Of a stretch of 64,000 nucleotides of DNA, positions 39,577-51,024 are shown piece after piece. The translations under genes were made by a program, and so were the position numbers. Below the pieces are notes generated by a model. The model did no database searches, was not told the DNA's origin, and worked only from the letters and a program-made list of their open reading frames with translations. The first letter of the stretch is position 1, and each line of letters starts with the position of its first letter. The stretch covers positions 7,501 through 71,500 of the forward strand of contig NZ_CP133470.1 in NCBI RefSeq assembly GCF_031191205.1, read 5' to 3'. The stretch comes from Haemophilus parainfluenzae ATCC 33392. Its GTDB lineage: Bacteria; Pseudomonadota; Gammaproteobacteria; Enterobacterales; Pasteurellaceae.

Positions 39577-40041
39577 TTATTTTTCTGAAAGGTAAGGATC
39601 GGCAAAGCCTAAACCCTGCATAATTTCAGTTTCTAAACTTTCCATTTCTTCGGCCTCATCATCTTCAATGTGATCGTAGCCCAGCAAATGTAAGCTACCA
39701 TGCACAATCATATGCGCCCAATGTGCCATTAAAGGCTTTTCTTGCTCGATAGCTTCACGCTCTACTACCTGACGACAAATCACTAAATCGCCCAACAGCG
39801 GTAATTCCACTTCGTCAGGACATTCAAAAGGAAAAGACAACACATTAGTTGGACGATCTTTTCCACGATAAGTTAAATTTAAATCATGACTTTCCGCTTT
39901 ATCCACAATGCGCACCGTCATTTCCACATTATCACTTTCTGGTTGCACTGCAGCAGTTGCCCATTGCAGAATTTGTTCTTCTGATGGTAAGCCTTCTGTA
40001 TTTTCACAGGCCAGTTGCAAATCGATAATCATATTGCCCAT
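39577..40041 (-). CDS. ybeY: Endoribonuclease YbeY
   Basis: A 154-residue metal-dependent RNase needed for 16S rRNA 3'-end maturation and ribosome quality control. The zinc-binding HxxxHxxxxxH motif is [15 protein letters not shown] near residue 110, and the conserved TDVLSFP-type block is [16 protein letters not shown] lies 6 bases before the ATG at 40041. It begins one base after the ybeZ stop; ybeZ-ybeY is a conserved pair. Confidence 0.96.
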   Translation of the reverse strand: MGNMIIDLQLACENTEGLPSEEQILQWATAAVQPESDNVEMTVRIVDKAESHDLNLTYRGKDRPTNVLSFPFECPDEVELPLLGDLVICRQVVEREAIEQEKPLMAHWAHMIVHGSLHLLGYDHIEDDEAEEMESLETEIMQGLGFADPYLSEK

Positions 40042-40042
40042 G

Positions 40043-41131
40043 TTATTCTCCTAAATTCGTTTCATTTTCTGACCGCACTTTTTGCTCACGTTCAGCTCGA
40101 CGCTGCGCAGCGATTTCTTGACGGCGGATTTCATCTTGGGCTTCCCATTCTTCGTAAGCTTGCACTACTTTTGCCACCACAGGATGTCGCACAATATCTT
40201 TACTTTCAAAGTAGTTAAAACTTAATTCCGATACTTTACTTAACACTTCCATGGCGTGACGTAAACCCGATTTAGTGCTACGCGGTAAATCGATTTGGGT
40301 CACATCCCCCGTAATCACAGCTTTGGAATTAAAACCAATACGAGTCAAAAACATTTTCATTTGTTCGACCGTCGTATTTTGGCTTTCATCTAAAATAATA
40401 AAGCTGTCATTCAGTGTACGCCCGCGCATATAAGCCAATGGTGCGATTTCAATCACATTGCGCTCCATCAATTTTTGTACGCGTTCAAAGCCTAGCATTT
40501 CAAATAATGCATCATAAAGTGGTCGTAAATAAGGTTCAATTTTTTGGCCTAAATCACCCGGCAGGAAACCTAATTTTTCGCCAGCCTCTACGGCAGGGCG
40601 AGTCAGCAAAATTCGACGAATTTCTTGACGCTCTAATGCCTCAACAGCAGCCGCCACGGCTAAAAAGGTTTTCCCTGTTCCAGCAGGTCCAATTCCAAAA
40701 CTAATATCGTGCGTAAGAATATTGTGTAAATATTGAATTTGATTTTCACCACGCGGTTTAATCAAACCACGCTTAGTTTTAATTGTGGTGCTATAGACCT
40801 GATTTTCACTACGTGACTCACTTCCCGCTTGAGACAACATTCTGCTCTCTTGCAAGGCAATATGCACATCTTCTAAATCAAGTTCTTTCACTTTCCCCTT
40901 AATTGGTGCAGTCTCCACATATAATATTTGGATTAATTTAGCCGCACGATCAATTAATTGTTCATGGTGAGATTTGGGATTTTCATCATTTGATTTCAGG
41001 GTAAAAGTGAAATTATTGCGGGAAATATTGAGGTTAAATTCTTTTTCAATCAGTTTGATATTTTCATCAAATGCACCGCAAAGGGATTGCAGACGATCAT
41101 TTTCTTGAGGTTCTAAGGTAAACGTTGTCAT
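40043..41131 (-). CDS. ybeZ: PhoH-family ATPase YbeZ
   Basis: A 362-residue PhoH-like P-loop ATPase, thought to work with YbeY in RNA metabolism. Walker A is [14 protein letters not shown] near residue 150 and Walker B is [11 protein letters not shown] near residue 245. The N-terminal 120 residues carry a KH-like nucleic-acid-binding region. The charged C-terminus [15 protein letters not shown] is partly encoded by an uptake signal (40072-40080). It lies directly upstream of ybeY. I see no strong ribosome-binding site at the ATG. Confidence 0.92.
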   Translation of the reverse strand: MTTFTLEPQENDRLQSLCGAFDENIKLIEKEFNLNISRNNFTFTLKSNDENPKSHHEQLIDRAAKLIQILYVETAPIKGKVKELDLEDVHIALQESRMLSQAGSESRSENQVYSTTIKTKRGLIKPRGENQIQYLHNILTHDISFGIGPAGTGKTFLAVAAAVEALERQEIRRILLTRPAVEAGEKLGFLPGDLGQKIEPYLRPLYDALFEMLGFERVQKLMERNVIEIAPLAYMRGRTLNDSFIILDESQNTTVEQMKMFLTRIGFNSKAVITGDVTQIDLPRSTKSGLRHAMEVLSKVSELSFNYFESKDIVRHPVVAKVVQAYEEWEAQDEIRRQEIAAQRRAEREQKVRSENETNLGE

Positions 41132-41194
41132 TAAATTTCATTTAAGAATTGTGAATACTGTCTCCATTTTAGCCTAATTATGATGAATGTAAAA

Positions 41195-41220
41195 CGGGCT
41201 TCACCAACTGATGAAGCCCG
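41195..41220 (-). terminator. Rho-independent terminator after gshAB
   Basis: CGGGCTTCA (41195-41203) and TGAAGCCCG (41212-41220) form a 9-bp stem. On the minus strand it comes just after the gshAB stop and is followed by TTTTAC. Confidence 0.88.
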
Positions 41221-41229
41221 ATAACCAAA

Positions 41230-43503
41230 TTAAGGCAATTCTGGGAAAAGCATCTTAATCACATTCATTGTCAATCGTCGAGATTGTCCACTAAATGGGA
41301 AAATATGCATCATCATCATAGGATTAAAGTTTGCCTCAATCACACCCCACGAGCGTAGGCTCGGTTCTGCCGGCTTTTTCAAATCAGGAATAATCAAATC
41401 CACGCCACACACTGCCGCCCCCATTGCTTTGCTAATCCCGACCGCAATTTCTTTGTAACTGGCATGCATTTCATCCGTCATATCAATAGAATCACCGCCT
41501 GTACTAATATTGGAATTCGCACGTAATTGGACAAGTTGATCTTTCGCTGGAATAGAATCCACGGTTAAGCCTTGTTCCTTAAGCTGCAACTGCTCAATAT
41601 CTCCTAATGCAATTTTTTTCAATGGTGTACGACTACCATCGCCCCGTAAAGGATGATCATTTTTTGCGGCGACTAATTCAGCAACGGTATGTACCCCATC
41701 TCCAATGACATTTGCTGGCACACGTAATAAGACAGCTAACGTTTGATCACCTAGCACAAAAAAACGGTATTCGGTGCCTTGTAGATAATCTTCAACCATG
41801 ATCTCTTTATCTTCACGGAAAGCAATTTCTACTGCTTTTGCAAAATCCTCTCTATCCGTTACACCTTGTTGGAAAATACTGATACCTAAACCAAAATTCG
41901 TTGATTTGGGCTTAATCACGACAGCTCGATTCTCAAAAAGTGGGAAATTTTCGACCGCACTTTTCACATCGGTAAACTCGATACTTTGAGGTACATTAAA
42001 TCCGGCTTTCGCCAACACTTTCTTTGTCACCACTTTATTTTCCATGATGAGTGGGGAAATATAGCTATCGTGAGAAGTCATATTACCGTTTTTCACATAT
42101 TCCAAATGGTCGCCAAATTGAAGACTGAGAAATTGATCGCGTTCATCTAAAATCTCAACCTTTAATCCTTTTTGAATTGCATCAAATAATAACGCCTGTG
42201 TGGACAGTTCCATATTATCAAACGCACTTAATGCATAAAAACGTTCAAAGGCTTTTGCTTTATTGGATTGCGCGATATCAGCACCTAATTGTTGATAACT
42301 ACCGACCTGTTCAATTGCCGCGACCACTTTTGCACAAAGCGTTTGGCTTGGATCCGCAAATTGCCCTAATTTGTCTTTAACAATCGTTTTTATCTCATCA
42401 CTTACATTGAGTTGCTCAAGCATTTTGAGCATTTCAAGGAGGACTAATTCCCCTTCTACCGCATAAACACTTTGCTGTCTTGGGTCTTCCCATGCTACCT
42501 CTGCAAGACGTGCTTTACCTAATTCTACGCCCTCTTGATCAGCCGTATCTTCAAGCCATGCCAGTAACAAAATAAAATAATGAATGAATTTCGCATCATC
42601 AAGCTCTATTCCGTAAGGTGCAAACGGATTGAGATCAAACAAACGGAATTCTAAATATTGAATTCCTTTTTCAAGTAAATCTCGTGCTTTTTTAGCACCA
42701 CGCAAGCGTACACTTGAGTAAAATTCTTTTTCCGCAATCAAATCACCCGATTTCACCCAGTGTTCTAAGGTCTCAACATACTCTTGCAAACTGTCATAAG
42801 AGACGTGGATCTTCGGATCATTCACATAACCATATTTCCCTGAACGTAAACTCCGCACATATTGATGCGGTTTAAGGGGTGAATTGCCTCTGAAATATTT
42901 TTCCTCTACCGTTGGTGTCGCAGAAAACAAATAAAGCAAAATCCATTGATAACGTAAGAAGTTCTTCGCTATTTTTAGGTAAAAATCATTTTGAAAATCA
43001 ACCGCACTTTGTGTTTCATTTTGTGCATGAAATAAGGCTTCAATAAATTTAGGGGCAATTTGAAAATTGTAATGAATACCACAGACCATTTGCTTATATT
43101 TACCGTAAGACTGGACTAAATGCTCACGATAAGCCACATCTTCATGATTATCTAATTGTGCGACCTTAATGTGCTCCTCTGGCGGTAACCCCGCAGGCAT
43201 ACTGAAAGGAAAAATAAATTCATTCTCCGGTAAAGTTCGCAAAGTTACTTCATGAATAGCAGAAAGCCAACGCAATGTATCCTCTAATTTTTTCATCGGA
43301 GGAGTCACTAATTCCAACTGACTTTCTGCAAAATCTGTTTGAATGTAAGGGTGGAAACGACGATTACCAAAGGCTTTGGGGTGCGATGATGTCACTATTG
43401 AACCATCCGAATGCACCCGTTGACTTTCCTTTTCAATCCCAAAAGTGCCTTGCTGGAATAAGAGTTCTAGATGATGTTGTTTAATGATTTGCTGAATGTT
43501 CAT
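41230..43503 (-). CDS. gshAB: Bifunctional glutamate-cysteine ligase/glutathione synthetase
   Basis: One 757-residue protein for both steps of glutathione synthesis (GshF/GshAB type). The N-terminal part (about 1-440) is a gamma-proteobacterial glutamate-cysteine ligase, with FGIEKESQRV near residue 21, and QYLEFRLFDLNPFAPYGI near residue 285. The C-terminal part (about 490-757) is an ATP-grasp domain with VVIKPKSTNFGLGISIF, VEDYLQGTEYRFFVLGD and a final AAVCGVDLI...VIEANFNPMMMMH block. The normal full length shows both halves intact. Such fusions are known in Pasteurella multocida and streptococci. It is divergent from hitA. Confidence 0.95.
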   Translation of the reverse strand: MNIQQIIKQHHLELLFQQGTFGIEKESQRVHSDGSIVTSSHPKAFGNRRFHPYIQTDFAESQLELVTPPMKKLEDTLRWLSAIHEVTLRTLPENEFIFPFSMPAGLPPEEHIKVAQLDNHEDVAYREHLVQSYGKYKQMVCGIHYNFQIAPKFIEALFHAQNETQSAVDFQNDFYLKIAKNFLRYQWILLYLFSATPTVEEKYFRGNSPLKPHQYVRSLRSGKYGYVNDPKIHVSYDSLQEYVETLEHWVKSGDLIAEKEFYSSVRLRGAKKARDLLEKGIQYLEFRLFDLNPFAPYGIELDDAKFIHYFILLLAWLEDTADQEGVELGKARLAEVAWEDPRQQSVYAVEGELVLLEMLKMLEQLNVSDEIKTIVKDKLGQFADPSQTLCAKVVAAIEQVGSYQQLGADIAQSNKAKAFERFYALSAFDNMELSTQALLFDAIQKGLKVEILDERDQFLSLQFGDHLEYVKNGNMTSHDSYISPLIMENKVVTKKVLAKAGFNVPQSIEFTDVKSAVENFPLFENRAVVIKPKSTNFGLGISIFQQGVTDREDFAKAVEIAFREDKEIMVEDYLQGTEYRFFVLGDQTLAVLLRVPANVIGDGVHTVAELVAAKNDHPLRGDGSRTPLKKIALGDIEQLQLKEQGLTVDSIPAKDQLVQLRANSNISTGGDSIDMTDEMHASYKEIAVGISKAMGAAVCGVDLIIPDLKKPAEPSLRSWGVIEANFNPMMMMHIFPFSGQSRRLTMNVIKMLFPELP

Positions 43504-43610
43504 ATCCGTTCCTACTCAAGATGTTTGCTCTACATTATGTAAAAAGATTAATAAGTAACAAAGTAAGAAAATAGCATGAAATATAAAATTTTGATATAAA
43601 TAAAATATTT

Positions 43611-43629
43611 GATAATTATTTGCATTATC
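43611..43629 (+). promoter_or_regulatory. Predicted Fur box upstream of hitA
   Basis: GATAATTATTTGCATTATC matches the 19-bp Fur consensus GATAATGATAATCATTATC at 15 positions, with both GATAAT and CATTATC ends intact. It lies 87 bases before the hitA start and should make the operon iron-repressed. Confidence 0.8.
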
Positions 43630-43700
43630 TGTTTTAAGTATATTACAATGGGACAATTCTTGTTTTCAGAGAATTAGCTATATTTCCCTTCCCCCGATAA

Positions 43701-44714
<1,014 letters not shown>

Positions 44715-44741
44715 GTTTAGTTTGCTATGCTATGTAATATA

Positions 44742-44760
44742 GGGCGTGTAATACACGCCC
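44742..44760 (+). terminator. Attenuating hairpin between hitA and hitB
   Basis: GGGCGTGT and ACACGCCC form an 8-bp stem with loop AAT, followed by TTCTGTTATTT. It should let most transcripts stop after hitA, giving more binding protein than permease. Confidence 0.75.
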
Positions 44761-44811
44761 TTCTGTTATTTACTCTACTTACTCTACACTGATATTTTCA
44801 AAGGATTTTTT

Positions 44812-46332
44812 GTGTCTAATCGCCCTCCTCGCTGGCTTATTGCCTTAATCGTGCTGATTAGTTTGCCATTATTACTCCCTTTTTTATATGTTATTGAACG
44901 AGCTGCGGATGTTGGATTGGCTCGTAGTATTGAGCTACTTTGGCGCCCAAGAATGTGGGAATTGCTCAGTAATACGCTACTTTTAATGGTATTTGTCACG
45001 CTTTTTGCCATTATTCTCGGCACACTATGTGCATTTTTATTAGAACGTTATCGCTTTTGGGGAAAAGGATTTTTCCAAGTTGCCATGACGCTTCCGCTTT
45101 GTATTCCTGCATTTGTCAGCTGTTTTACCTGGATCAGTCTCACCTTTAGAGTGGAAGGCTTCTGGGGAACCATCGGCATTATGACGCTGAGTTCTTTCCC
45201 GCTTGCTTATCTCCCTGTGGCTGCAACCTTAAAAAGACTCGATCGCTCTTTAGAAGAAGTGAGCCTTTCACTGGCGAAAAGCCAGGCTTATACATTTTGG
45301 CATGCGATTTTCCCGCAACTCAAACCCGCTATCGGCAGTAGCGTATTATTAATTGCCCTTCATATGTTAGTGGAGTTCGGTGCGGTTTCTATTTTAAATT
45401 ATCAAACCTTCACTACGGCAATCTTCCAAGAATATGAAATGGCCTTTAATAACAACACTGCCGCTTTACTTTCTGGTGTGTTAATGGTGATTTGTATCCT
45501 TGTGGTGATGGGAGAAATTCGTTTTAGAGGCACACAAACACTCTATCAAAGTGGCAAAGGCGTAATACGCCCTTATCCATTGAAAACGCTCTCTGTTGGA
45601 AAACAAATTTTAGTCGTGAGTTTCTTTACAACCATTTTTGTGCTCAGTATTGGGGTGCCAATTACCATGCTGATTTATTGGCTAAAAGTAGGAAATTCCA
45701 TTGAAAGTGCGGTCGATTTTGGGGAATTTTTTACCGCTTTCACAAACTCACTGACCATCTCTACGCTTGGGGCTACACTTACGGTTATTTGTGCCTTACC
45801 ATTAGTATGGGCGGCAGTACGCTATCGCAGTAAATTAACAATTTGGCTTGATCGCATCCCTTATCTACTTCATGCAGTACCGGGGCTCGTGATCGCATTA
45901 TCGTTGGTTTTCTTTACCATCAACTATGCGTATTCATTTTATCAAACCTTTGCGATGGTCGTGGTCGCCTACTTTATGCTTTATCTTCCAATGGCTCAAA
46001 CGACCTTACGAGGATCGCTTGAACAGATGTCTGATAACATCGAAAAGGTGGGGCAAAGCTTAGGGCGTAGCAACTTTTATATTTTCCGTACCTTAGTTAT
46101 TCCCGCTATGTTACCTGGGATTGCTGCTGCATTTGCTTTAGTTTTTTTAAACTTAATGAAAGAGCTTACCGCAACCCTATTACTCACACCGAATGACATT
46201 AAAACGCTTTCAACCGCAGTGTGGGAATATACATCTGATGCGCAATATGCGGCAGCCACGCCTTATGCCATTATGTTAGTGCTATTTTCTGGGATTCCTG
46301 TATTTTTACTGAAACGATACGGTTTTAAATAA
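44812..46332 (+). CDS. hitB: Iron(III) ABC transporter permease HitB/FbpB
   Basis: A 506-residue inner-membrane permease with two fused transport domains, about 12 membrane segments, and an EAA loop in each half (LEEVSLSLAKSQAYTFWHAIFPQLKPAI and SDNIEKVGQSLGRSNFYIFRTLVIPAML). The start is GTG at 44812, with AAGGA 6 bases upstream. It is shorter than the AfuB-like permease in this window because it lacks the extra N-terminal hydrophobic block. hitC follows after 12 bases. Confidence 0.95.
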   Translation: MSNRPPRWLIALIVLISLPLLLPFLYVIERAADVGLARSIELLWRPRMWELLSNTLLLMVFVTLFAIILGTLCAFLLERYRFWGKGFFQVAMTLPLCIPAFVSCFTWISLTFRVEGFWGTIGIMTLSSFPLAYLPVAATLKRLDRSLEEVSLSLAKSQAYTFWHAIFPQLKPAIGSSVLLIALHMLVEFGAVSILNYQTFTTAIFQEYEMAFNNNTAALLSGVLMVICILVVMGEIRFRGTQTLYQSGKGVIRPYPLKTLSVGKQILVVSFFTTIFVLSIGVPITMLIYWLKVGNSIESAVDFGEFFTAFTNSLTISTLGATLTVICALPLVWAAVRYRSKLTIWLDRIPYLLHAVPGLVIALSLVFFTINYAYSFYQTFAMVVVAYFMLYLPMAQTTLRGSLEQMSDNIEKVGQSLGRSNFYIFRTLVIPAMLPGIAAAFALVFLNLMKELTATLLLTPNDIKTLSTAVWEYTSDAQYAAATPYAIMLVLFSGIPVFLLKRYGFK

Positions 46333-46344
46333 CGAAAAGATAAA

Positions 46345-47397
46345 ATGACAACATTACTCGATATTAAAAATTTGAATAAATCCTTTAATGGACAACAGGT
46401 TTTACACAATATCTCGCTACAATTAGAGAAAGGTGAAATTTTGTTTCTTCTTGGTGCATCTGGTTGTGGGAAAACCACCTTATTGCGTAGCATTGCTGGT
46501 TTTGAACAACCAACAAGCGGTGAGATTTGGTTAAAGAATCAACCTATTTTTAACGACAATATCAATGTGCCAACTCAGCAACGCAAATTAGGCTATGTGG
46601 TACAAGAAGGCGTGTTATTCCCTCATTTAAATGTTTACCACAACATTGCTTATGGCTTAGGCGATGGTAAAGGAAAAACCGAAGAGGAAAAACAACGCAT
46701 ACAGGAAGTGATGAAACTAACTGGTATTAGCAGCTTAGCTGATCGTTTTCCCCATCAACTTTCAGGCGGGCAACAACAGCGTGTTGCACTTGCTCGAGCT
46801 CTCGCACCAAACCCAGAACTCATCCTGTTTGATGAGCCATTCAGTGCATTAGATGAGCATCTAAGAAATCAAATTCGTTACGATATGTTACAGGTATTAA
46901 GAGAAAGTGATTCATCCGCCATATTTGTGACTCATGATCGTGATGAAGCACTCTGTTATTCAGACAAAATTGCTGTGATTCAAGAAGGAAGAATCCTCCA
47001 AATTGCGACACCTAAAACACTGTATTGGTCACCGCAGCATTTATCCATCGCAACATTTATCGGAGAAAGTATTATTTTCCCTGCAACGTTAAAAAATGAT
47101 GCCATCGCGATCTGTCAATTAGGTGAGGTTGCTGTAGAAAATAAAGGAAATGGTCATACGCAAGGGAAGGTTTTATTCCGCCCTGAGCAATTCTCTCTTG
47201 CAAAAAAAATCCAAGATCCGACAGCGTCTTTTAAAGGTGAGATTAAACGGATTGAATCGAGAGGACGCGCCATTAATCTTTGTATTGATGTTGGCGGTTA
47301 TGAATTTAATCTTAATGAAGATCTCATTAATCATTACCAAATTGGAGAACAAGTCACACTGTATTTATACGGGAAAGGGGTTTTCTATCATCACTAA
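46345..47397 (+). CDS. hitC: Iron(III) ABC transporter ATP-binding protein HitC/FbpC
   Basis: The ATPase of the ferric-iron importer, 350 residues. Walker A is GASGCGKTT at 37-45, the signature LSGGQQQR at 139-146 and Walker B LILFDEP at about 159-165, followed by a TOBE-containing regulatory C-terminus. It is homologous to the AfuC-like ATPase at 8793-9845 but belongs to the hit operon by position. A strong terminator follows. Confidence 0.95.
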   Translation: MTTLLDIKNLNKSFNGQQVLHNISLQLEKGEILFLLGASGCGKTTLLRSIAGFEQPTSGEIWLKNQPIFNDNINVPTQQRKLGYVVQEGVLFPHLNVYHNIAYGLGDGKGKTEEEKQRIQEVMKLTGISSLADRFPHQLSGGQQQRVALARALAPNPELILFDEPFSALDEHLRNQIRYDMLQVLRESDSSAIFVTHDRDEALCYSDKIAVIQEGRILQIATPKTLYWSPQHLSIATFIGESIIFPATLKNDAIAICQLGEVAVENKGNGHTQGKVLFRPEQFSLAKKIQDPTASFKGEIKRIESRGRAINLCIDVGGYEFNLNEDLINHYQIGEQVTLYLYGKGVFYHH

Positions 47398-47400
47398 AAA

Positions 47401-47423
47401 AGGCGGAACACATTGTTCCGCCT
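47401..47423. terminator. Strong bidirectional terminator after hitC
   Basis: AGGCGGAACA (47401-47410) and TGTTCCGCCT (47414-47423) form a 10-bp stem with loop CAT, flanked by AAAAA before and TTTTTT after. It lies between convergent hitC and terC. Confidence 0.95.
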
Positions 47424-47434
47424 TTTTTATATAA

Positions 47435-48154
47435 TTAATGTCCTAGTGCTTTTCGCATCTTAATGTTGAGCATTTCCACCACCGCGGAGAAGCCCATAGC
47501 AAAGTAAATGTAGCCTTTCGGAATATGAATATCCAAGCTTTCGGCAATTAAACTTACCCCTACTAAAATTAAGAAGGCTAAGGCTAAAATCTTCAATGTT
47601 GGATGGGTATCTACAAAATCACCAATTGGTTTCGCCGCAAACATCATGACACCAACCGCAAGCATAATCGCTAAAATCATCACTGGAAGATGGTTTGCCA
47701 TACCTACTGCCGTAATCACGGAGTCTAAAGAAAACACAATATCTAAAACAGCAATTTGGATTAACACGCCCAAGTAACTGACTTTCTTCTTGTTCGTTTC
47801 TTCTTCATGATGTGATTCAGGATGCATCGCTTCTTTGATTTCACCTGTACTTTTCACAATCAGAAATAAGCCCCCAAGGAATAAAATCAAATCGCGGCCT
47901 GAAATTTCCTGACCAACTAAAGTGAACAGCGGTTCCGTTAATTTCATCATCCAAGAAAGGGAAACAAGAAGTAAAATACGGGTAATCATCGCTAACCCAA
48001 GACCGATAATACGACCAGATTGGCGTTGATTTGCGGGTAAACGTCCCACTAAAATACTAATAAAAATAATGTTATCGATACCCAAGACGATTTCAAGTGC
48101 GGTCAAAGTAAGCAATGAAATCCATGCTTCGGGATCAACAAGCCATTCAAACAT
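47435..48154 (-). CDS. TerC-family integral membrane protein
   Basis: A 239-residue protein with about seven membrane segments. The TerC signatures are LTALEIVLGIDNIIFISIL near the N-terminus (with the intramembrane acidic pair E and D), and VLDIVFSLDSVITAVGMA in the middle. TerC proteins are linked to tellurite resistance and, in recent work, manganese export; this short YgdQ/YoaE-like class is less characterised. It is downstream of uvrC with a 70-base gap, and probably has its own promoter. An uptake signal lies inside the first codons. Confidence 0.85.
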   Translation of the reverse strand: MFEWLVDPEAWISLLTLTALEIVLGIDNIIFISILVGRLPANQRQSGRIIGLGLAMITRILLLVSLSWMMKLTEPLFTLVGQEISGRDLILFLGGLFLIVKSTGEIKEAMHPESHHEEETNKKKVSYLGVLIQIAVLDIVFSLDSVITAVGMANHLPVMILAIMLAVGVMMFAAKPIGDFVDTHPTLKILALAFLILVGVSLIAESLDIHIPKGYIYFAMGFSAVVEMLNIKMRKALGH

Positions 48155-48224
48155 AATATGTTCCTATAATAAAATCCGAAAGGTTGAAATAATAGACAGT
48201 TCGCGTAGAAAATCAAGATTTTTC

Positions 48225-50051
48225 CTAACTTTTTAAGGTCTCGAAAATCTTTTCTGCTAAGGCTTTAGAAATACCGGGTACTGAGGCGATTTCATCCAAT
48301 GTGGCATTTTTGACACCTTGTAATCCACCTAAATATTTCAACAAGGCTTGGCGTCGTTTGGCGCCTACCCCTTCAATGGTTTCTAAGCCACTTTGGGTAA
48401 AGGCTTTTTGACGTTTTTGACGATGTCCGCTAATCGCATGATTATGGCTTTCATCTCGAATATGTTGGATTAAATGCAGCGCAAGGCTATCATCCGGCAA
48501 GTGAATCTCACGATCTTGTTTGCTGATAATCAACACTTCTTGTCCTGCTCGACGATCCACACCTTTTGCCACACCGATTAAGTGCGGTCGATTTTTATCC
48601 CATTTTACGTTGAGATGATGAAAAACCTCTAAGGCGCGATTAAGCTGTCCTTTACCACCATCAATAAAAATAATATCGGGAATTTTATCTTCATCAAGAT
48701 CACGATCGTAACGTTTCTTTAAGGCTTGCTCCATCGCGGCATAGTCATCACCACCGGTAATGCCTTCAATATTAAAACGACGATAATCTGATTTCAGTGG
48801 GCCTTCTTGATTAAATACCACGCAAGATGCTACAGTTTGATTCCCCATCGTATGACTAATATCAAAACATTCCATACGTTTAATTTCAGGCATATCAAGC
48901 AATTCGCAAAGGGCTTGATAACGTTCGTGCATTCGGGAAGATTGTTTAAGTTGAGTCGCTAACGCCGCTTTGGCATTAATTTGTGCTAGTTGCAGATATT
49001 TACCTTTATCGCCTTTAGCGGATTCTTGTATCACCACTTTTCGGCCAGCTTGTTCAGTTAACAAGGCCTCAAGCTCGGTTTTTTCATCTAGTTTATGATC
49101 CACAATAATACTATTAGGAATACTTCTGCCCTGATGACCTTGCAAATAAAACTGCCCAACAAACGTTGCTGTGAGTTCGGATAAATCAGTGTTAGCGGGT
49201 ACTTTAGGAAAATAACTGCGATTGCCTAATACTTTACCTTGACGAATAAACATCACTTGAACACAAGCTAAACCGTGCTGATACGCAATAGACATAATAT
49301 CCATGTCGTCCAAACGCTCATTGGATACAAATTGTTTTTCGATAACCGCGCGAACCGCTTGAATTTGATCTCGATAACGCGCCGCACCTTCAAAATCTAA
49401 GTCTCGGCTCGCCTGTTCCATTTTGCCGATGAGGTAATCTAATACTTGCTGATCTTTCCCTTGCAAAAATAATCGAGCTAATTCAACTTGTTGGTTATAT
49501 TCCTCATCAGTCACATAACCTGGCACACAAGGTGCACAACAACGCCCGATTTGATATTGCAAACAAGGGCGGGAACGATTGTTATAAACCGAATTTTCAC
49601 ATTGACGAACAGGGAATAATTTTTGCATTAACGACAAGGTTTCACGCACTGCACCTGCATGAGGATAAGGCCCGAAATACTCACCTGCAATTTTTTTCGT
49701 TCCGCGATAAGAAGTAATACGAGGATGACGTTCTTTCGTCAATAAAATAAAAGGATAGGATTTATCATCTCGCAATAATACGTTATAACGAGGTTGATAA
49801 AGCTTAATGAAATTATGCTCAAGCAATAACGCTTCTGTTTCAGAAGAAGTAATCGTCGTATCAATATGATGAATTGACGACACCAAGGCTTCTGTTTTTT
49901 TGCTGCTTAAGTTTTTGCGGAAATAGCTGGAAAGTCGCTTTTTGAGATCTTTCGCTTTGCCCACATAAATAACCTGATCTTTATCGTCATACATACGATA
50001 AACACCAGGTTCATGAGAAACGTCAGAGAGAAACTTCTTGGAATCAAACAT
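48225..50051 (-). CDS. uvrC: UvrABC excinuclease subunit C
   Basis: Makes both incisions in nucleotide excision repair. The 608-residue protein has the GIY-YIG domain at residues 15-95 ([29 protein letters not shown]), the cysteine-rich [13 protein letters not shown] near residue 160 (iron-sulfur type), a UVR helix-pair region near residue 205, the RNase H-like 5'-incision domain with the DISHTMG aspartate near residue 395, and C-terminal helix-hairpin-helix motifs. It begins 9 bases after kdsB. With uvrD it supplies two repair functions of this window. Confidence 0.97.
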   Translation of the reverse strand: MFDSKKFLSDVSHEPGVYRMYDDKDQVIYVGKAKDLKKRLSSYFRKNLSSKKTEALVSSIHHIDTTITSSETEALLLEHNFIKLYQPRYNVLLRDDKSYPFILLTKERHPRITSYRGTKKIAGEYFGPYPHAGAVRETLSLMQKLFPVRQCENSVYNNRSRPCLQYQIGRCCAPCVPGYVTDEEYNQQVELARLFLQGKDQQVLDYLIGKMEQASRDLDFEGAARYRDQIQAVRAVIEKQFVSNERLDDMDIMSIAYQHGLACVQVMFIRQGKVLGNRSYFPKVPANTDLSELTATFVGQFYLQGHQGRSIPNSIIVDHKLDEKTELEALLTEQAGRKVVIQESAKGDKGKYLQLAQINAKAALATQLKQSSRMHERYQALCELLDMPEIKRMECFDISHTMGNQTVASCVVFNQEGPLKSDYRRFNIEGITGGDDYAAMEQALKKRYDRDLDEDKIPDIIFIDGGKGQLNRALEVFHHLNVKWDKNRPHLIGVAKGVDRRAGQEVLIISKQDREIHLPDDSLALHLIQHIRDESHNHAISGHRQKRQKAFTQSGLETIEGVGAKRRQALLKYLGGLQGVKNATLDEIASVPGISKALAEKIFETLKS

Positions 50052-50060
50052 CAGTAAAAA

Positions 50061-50819
50061 CTACGCCAAAATTGACCGCACTTTTTCTAAATCTTCTGCT
50101 GTATCCACACCAACAGCAGGCACTTCTTTTGCTAACTCTACGTGAATACGCTCACCGTACCACAATACACGGAGTTGCTCTAACTTCTCTAAGTTTTCTA
50201 ATTGTGTTGGTACCCATTGCACATATTGTTTAATAAAGCCCGCACGGTAAGCATAAATACCGATATGACGAAGATACGCATTAGCCAGTTGTGCTTTTGA
50301 AGTGTCTTCTAATTGCATAAATTGATCACGATCGTAAGGAATCACTGAACGAGAGAAATATAAAACGTAGCCATCTTTATCTGTGACGACTTTCACGGCA
50401 TTTGGATTAAATAACTCTTCCGCTTCATGAATTTTTACCGCAAGTGTCGCCATATTCACATTAAATTTCGCTAAATTTTCTGCTACTTGACTCACAATAA
50501 CGGGGGGGATTAACGGTTCATCCCCTTGGATGTTTACAATAATTTCATCATCAGCAATTCCGAGTTTACTCACGACTTCTGCTAAACGTTCCGTACCAGA
50601 ATTATGCGCTTCTGATGTCATGCAAACTTCTGCCCCAAAAGCTTTTGCTGCTTTTTCAACTTGTTCGTTATCTGTGGCAATAATTACTCGACTCGCCCCT
50701 GATTGCTGAGCCTTTTCAAAAACATGTTGAATCATGGGGTTACCGGCAATATCGGCTAGAGGTTTACCCGGTAAGCGGCTCGATGCAAAACGAGCAGGGA
50801 TAATAACTGTAAATGACAT
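50061..50819 (-). CDS. kdsB: 3-deoxy-manno-octulosonate cytidylyltransferase (CMP-Kdo synthetase)
   Basis: Activates Kdo as CMP-Kdo for lipopolysaccharide inner core synthesis. The 252-residue protein begins with [22 protein letters not shown], the nucleotide-binding signature. It also has [11 protein letters not shown] near residue 98 and the metal-binding C-terminal [14 protein letters not shown] start it at the ATG at 50819 because AAGGA lies 6 bases before it; an ATG two codons upstream is too close. The C-terminal LEKVRSILA is partly encoded by an uptake signal. It is the last Kdo/lipid A gene in the msbA-lpxK-ycaR-kdsB cluster. Confidence 0.97.
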   Translation of the reverse strand: MSFTVIIPARFASSRLPGKPLADIAGNPMIQHVFEKAQQSGASRVIIATDNEQVEKAAKAFGAEVCMTSEAHNSGTERLAEVVSKLGIADDEIIVNIQGDEPLIPPVIVSQVAENLAKFNVNMATLAVKIHEAEELFNPNAVKVVTDKDGYVLYFSRSVIPYDRDQFMQLEDTSKAQLANAYLRHIGIYAYRAGFIKQYVQWVPTQLENLEKLEQLRVLWYGERIHVELAKEVPAVGVDTAEDLEKVRSILA

Positions 50820-50828
50820 AATCATTCC

Positions 50829-51008
50829 TTATTCTTTCAATGTTTCGGCTTTTTCTGCCAACAATACAGGCACGCCGTTTTCAATAGGATACGCTACTTG
50901 CTCAAAAGGGCAAATGAGCCGTTGATTTTCTTGATCGTATTTCAATCTTGCCAAACATCGCGGGCAAGCGATCACTTCTAATAATCGAGGATTGAGTTTC
51001 TCACGCAT
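50829..51008 (-). CDS. ycaR: Trm112-like (YcaR/UPF0434) zinc-ribbon protein
   Basis: A 59-residue gene between lpxK and kdsB, easily missed by length cut-offs. The translation begins MREKLNPRLLEVIACPRCLA and continues with an RLICPFEQVAYPIENGVPVLL block, matching YcaR of E. coli, which has the same neighbours. The CPRC cysteine pair and a third cysteine suggest a small metal-binding or Trm112-type fold. Spacing is tight: 16 bases from lpxK and 9 bases to kdsB. GAGTGA precedes the ATG. No firm function is known. Confidence 0.9.
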   Translation of the reverse strand: MREKLNPRLLEVIACPRCLARLKYDQENQRLICPFEQVAYPIENGVPVLLAEKAETLKE

Positions 51009-51024
51009 ATTTCACTCGAATAAG

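Noticed and set aside
44770..44787. Two tandem copies of TTACTCTAC before hitB
   Set aside because: Only two 9-bp copies without further structure; within chance in AT-rich DNA.
50502..50508. G7 run in kdsB as a phase-variation tract
   Set aside because: Seven bases is short, and kdsB is essential for lipopolysaccharide, so on/off switching is implausible.
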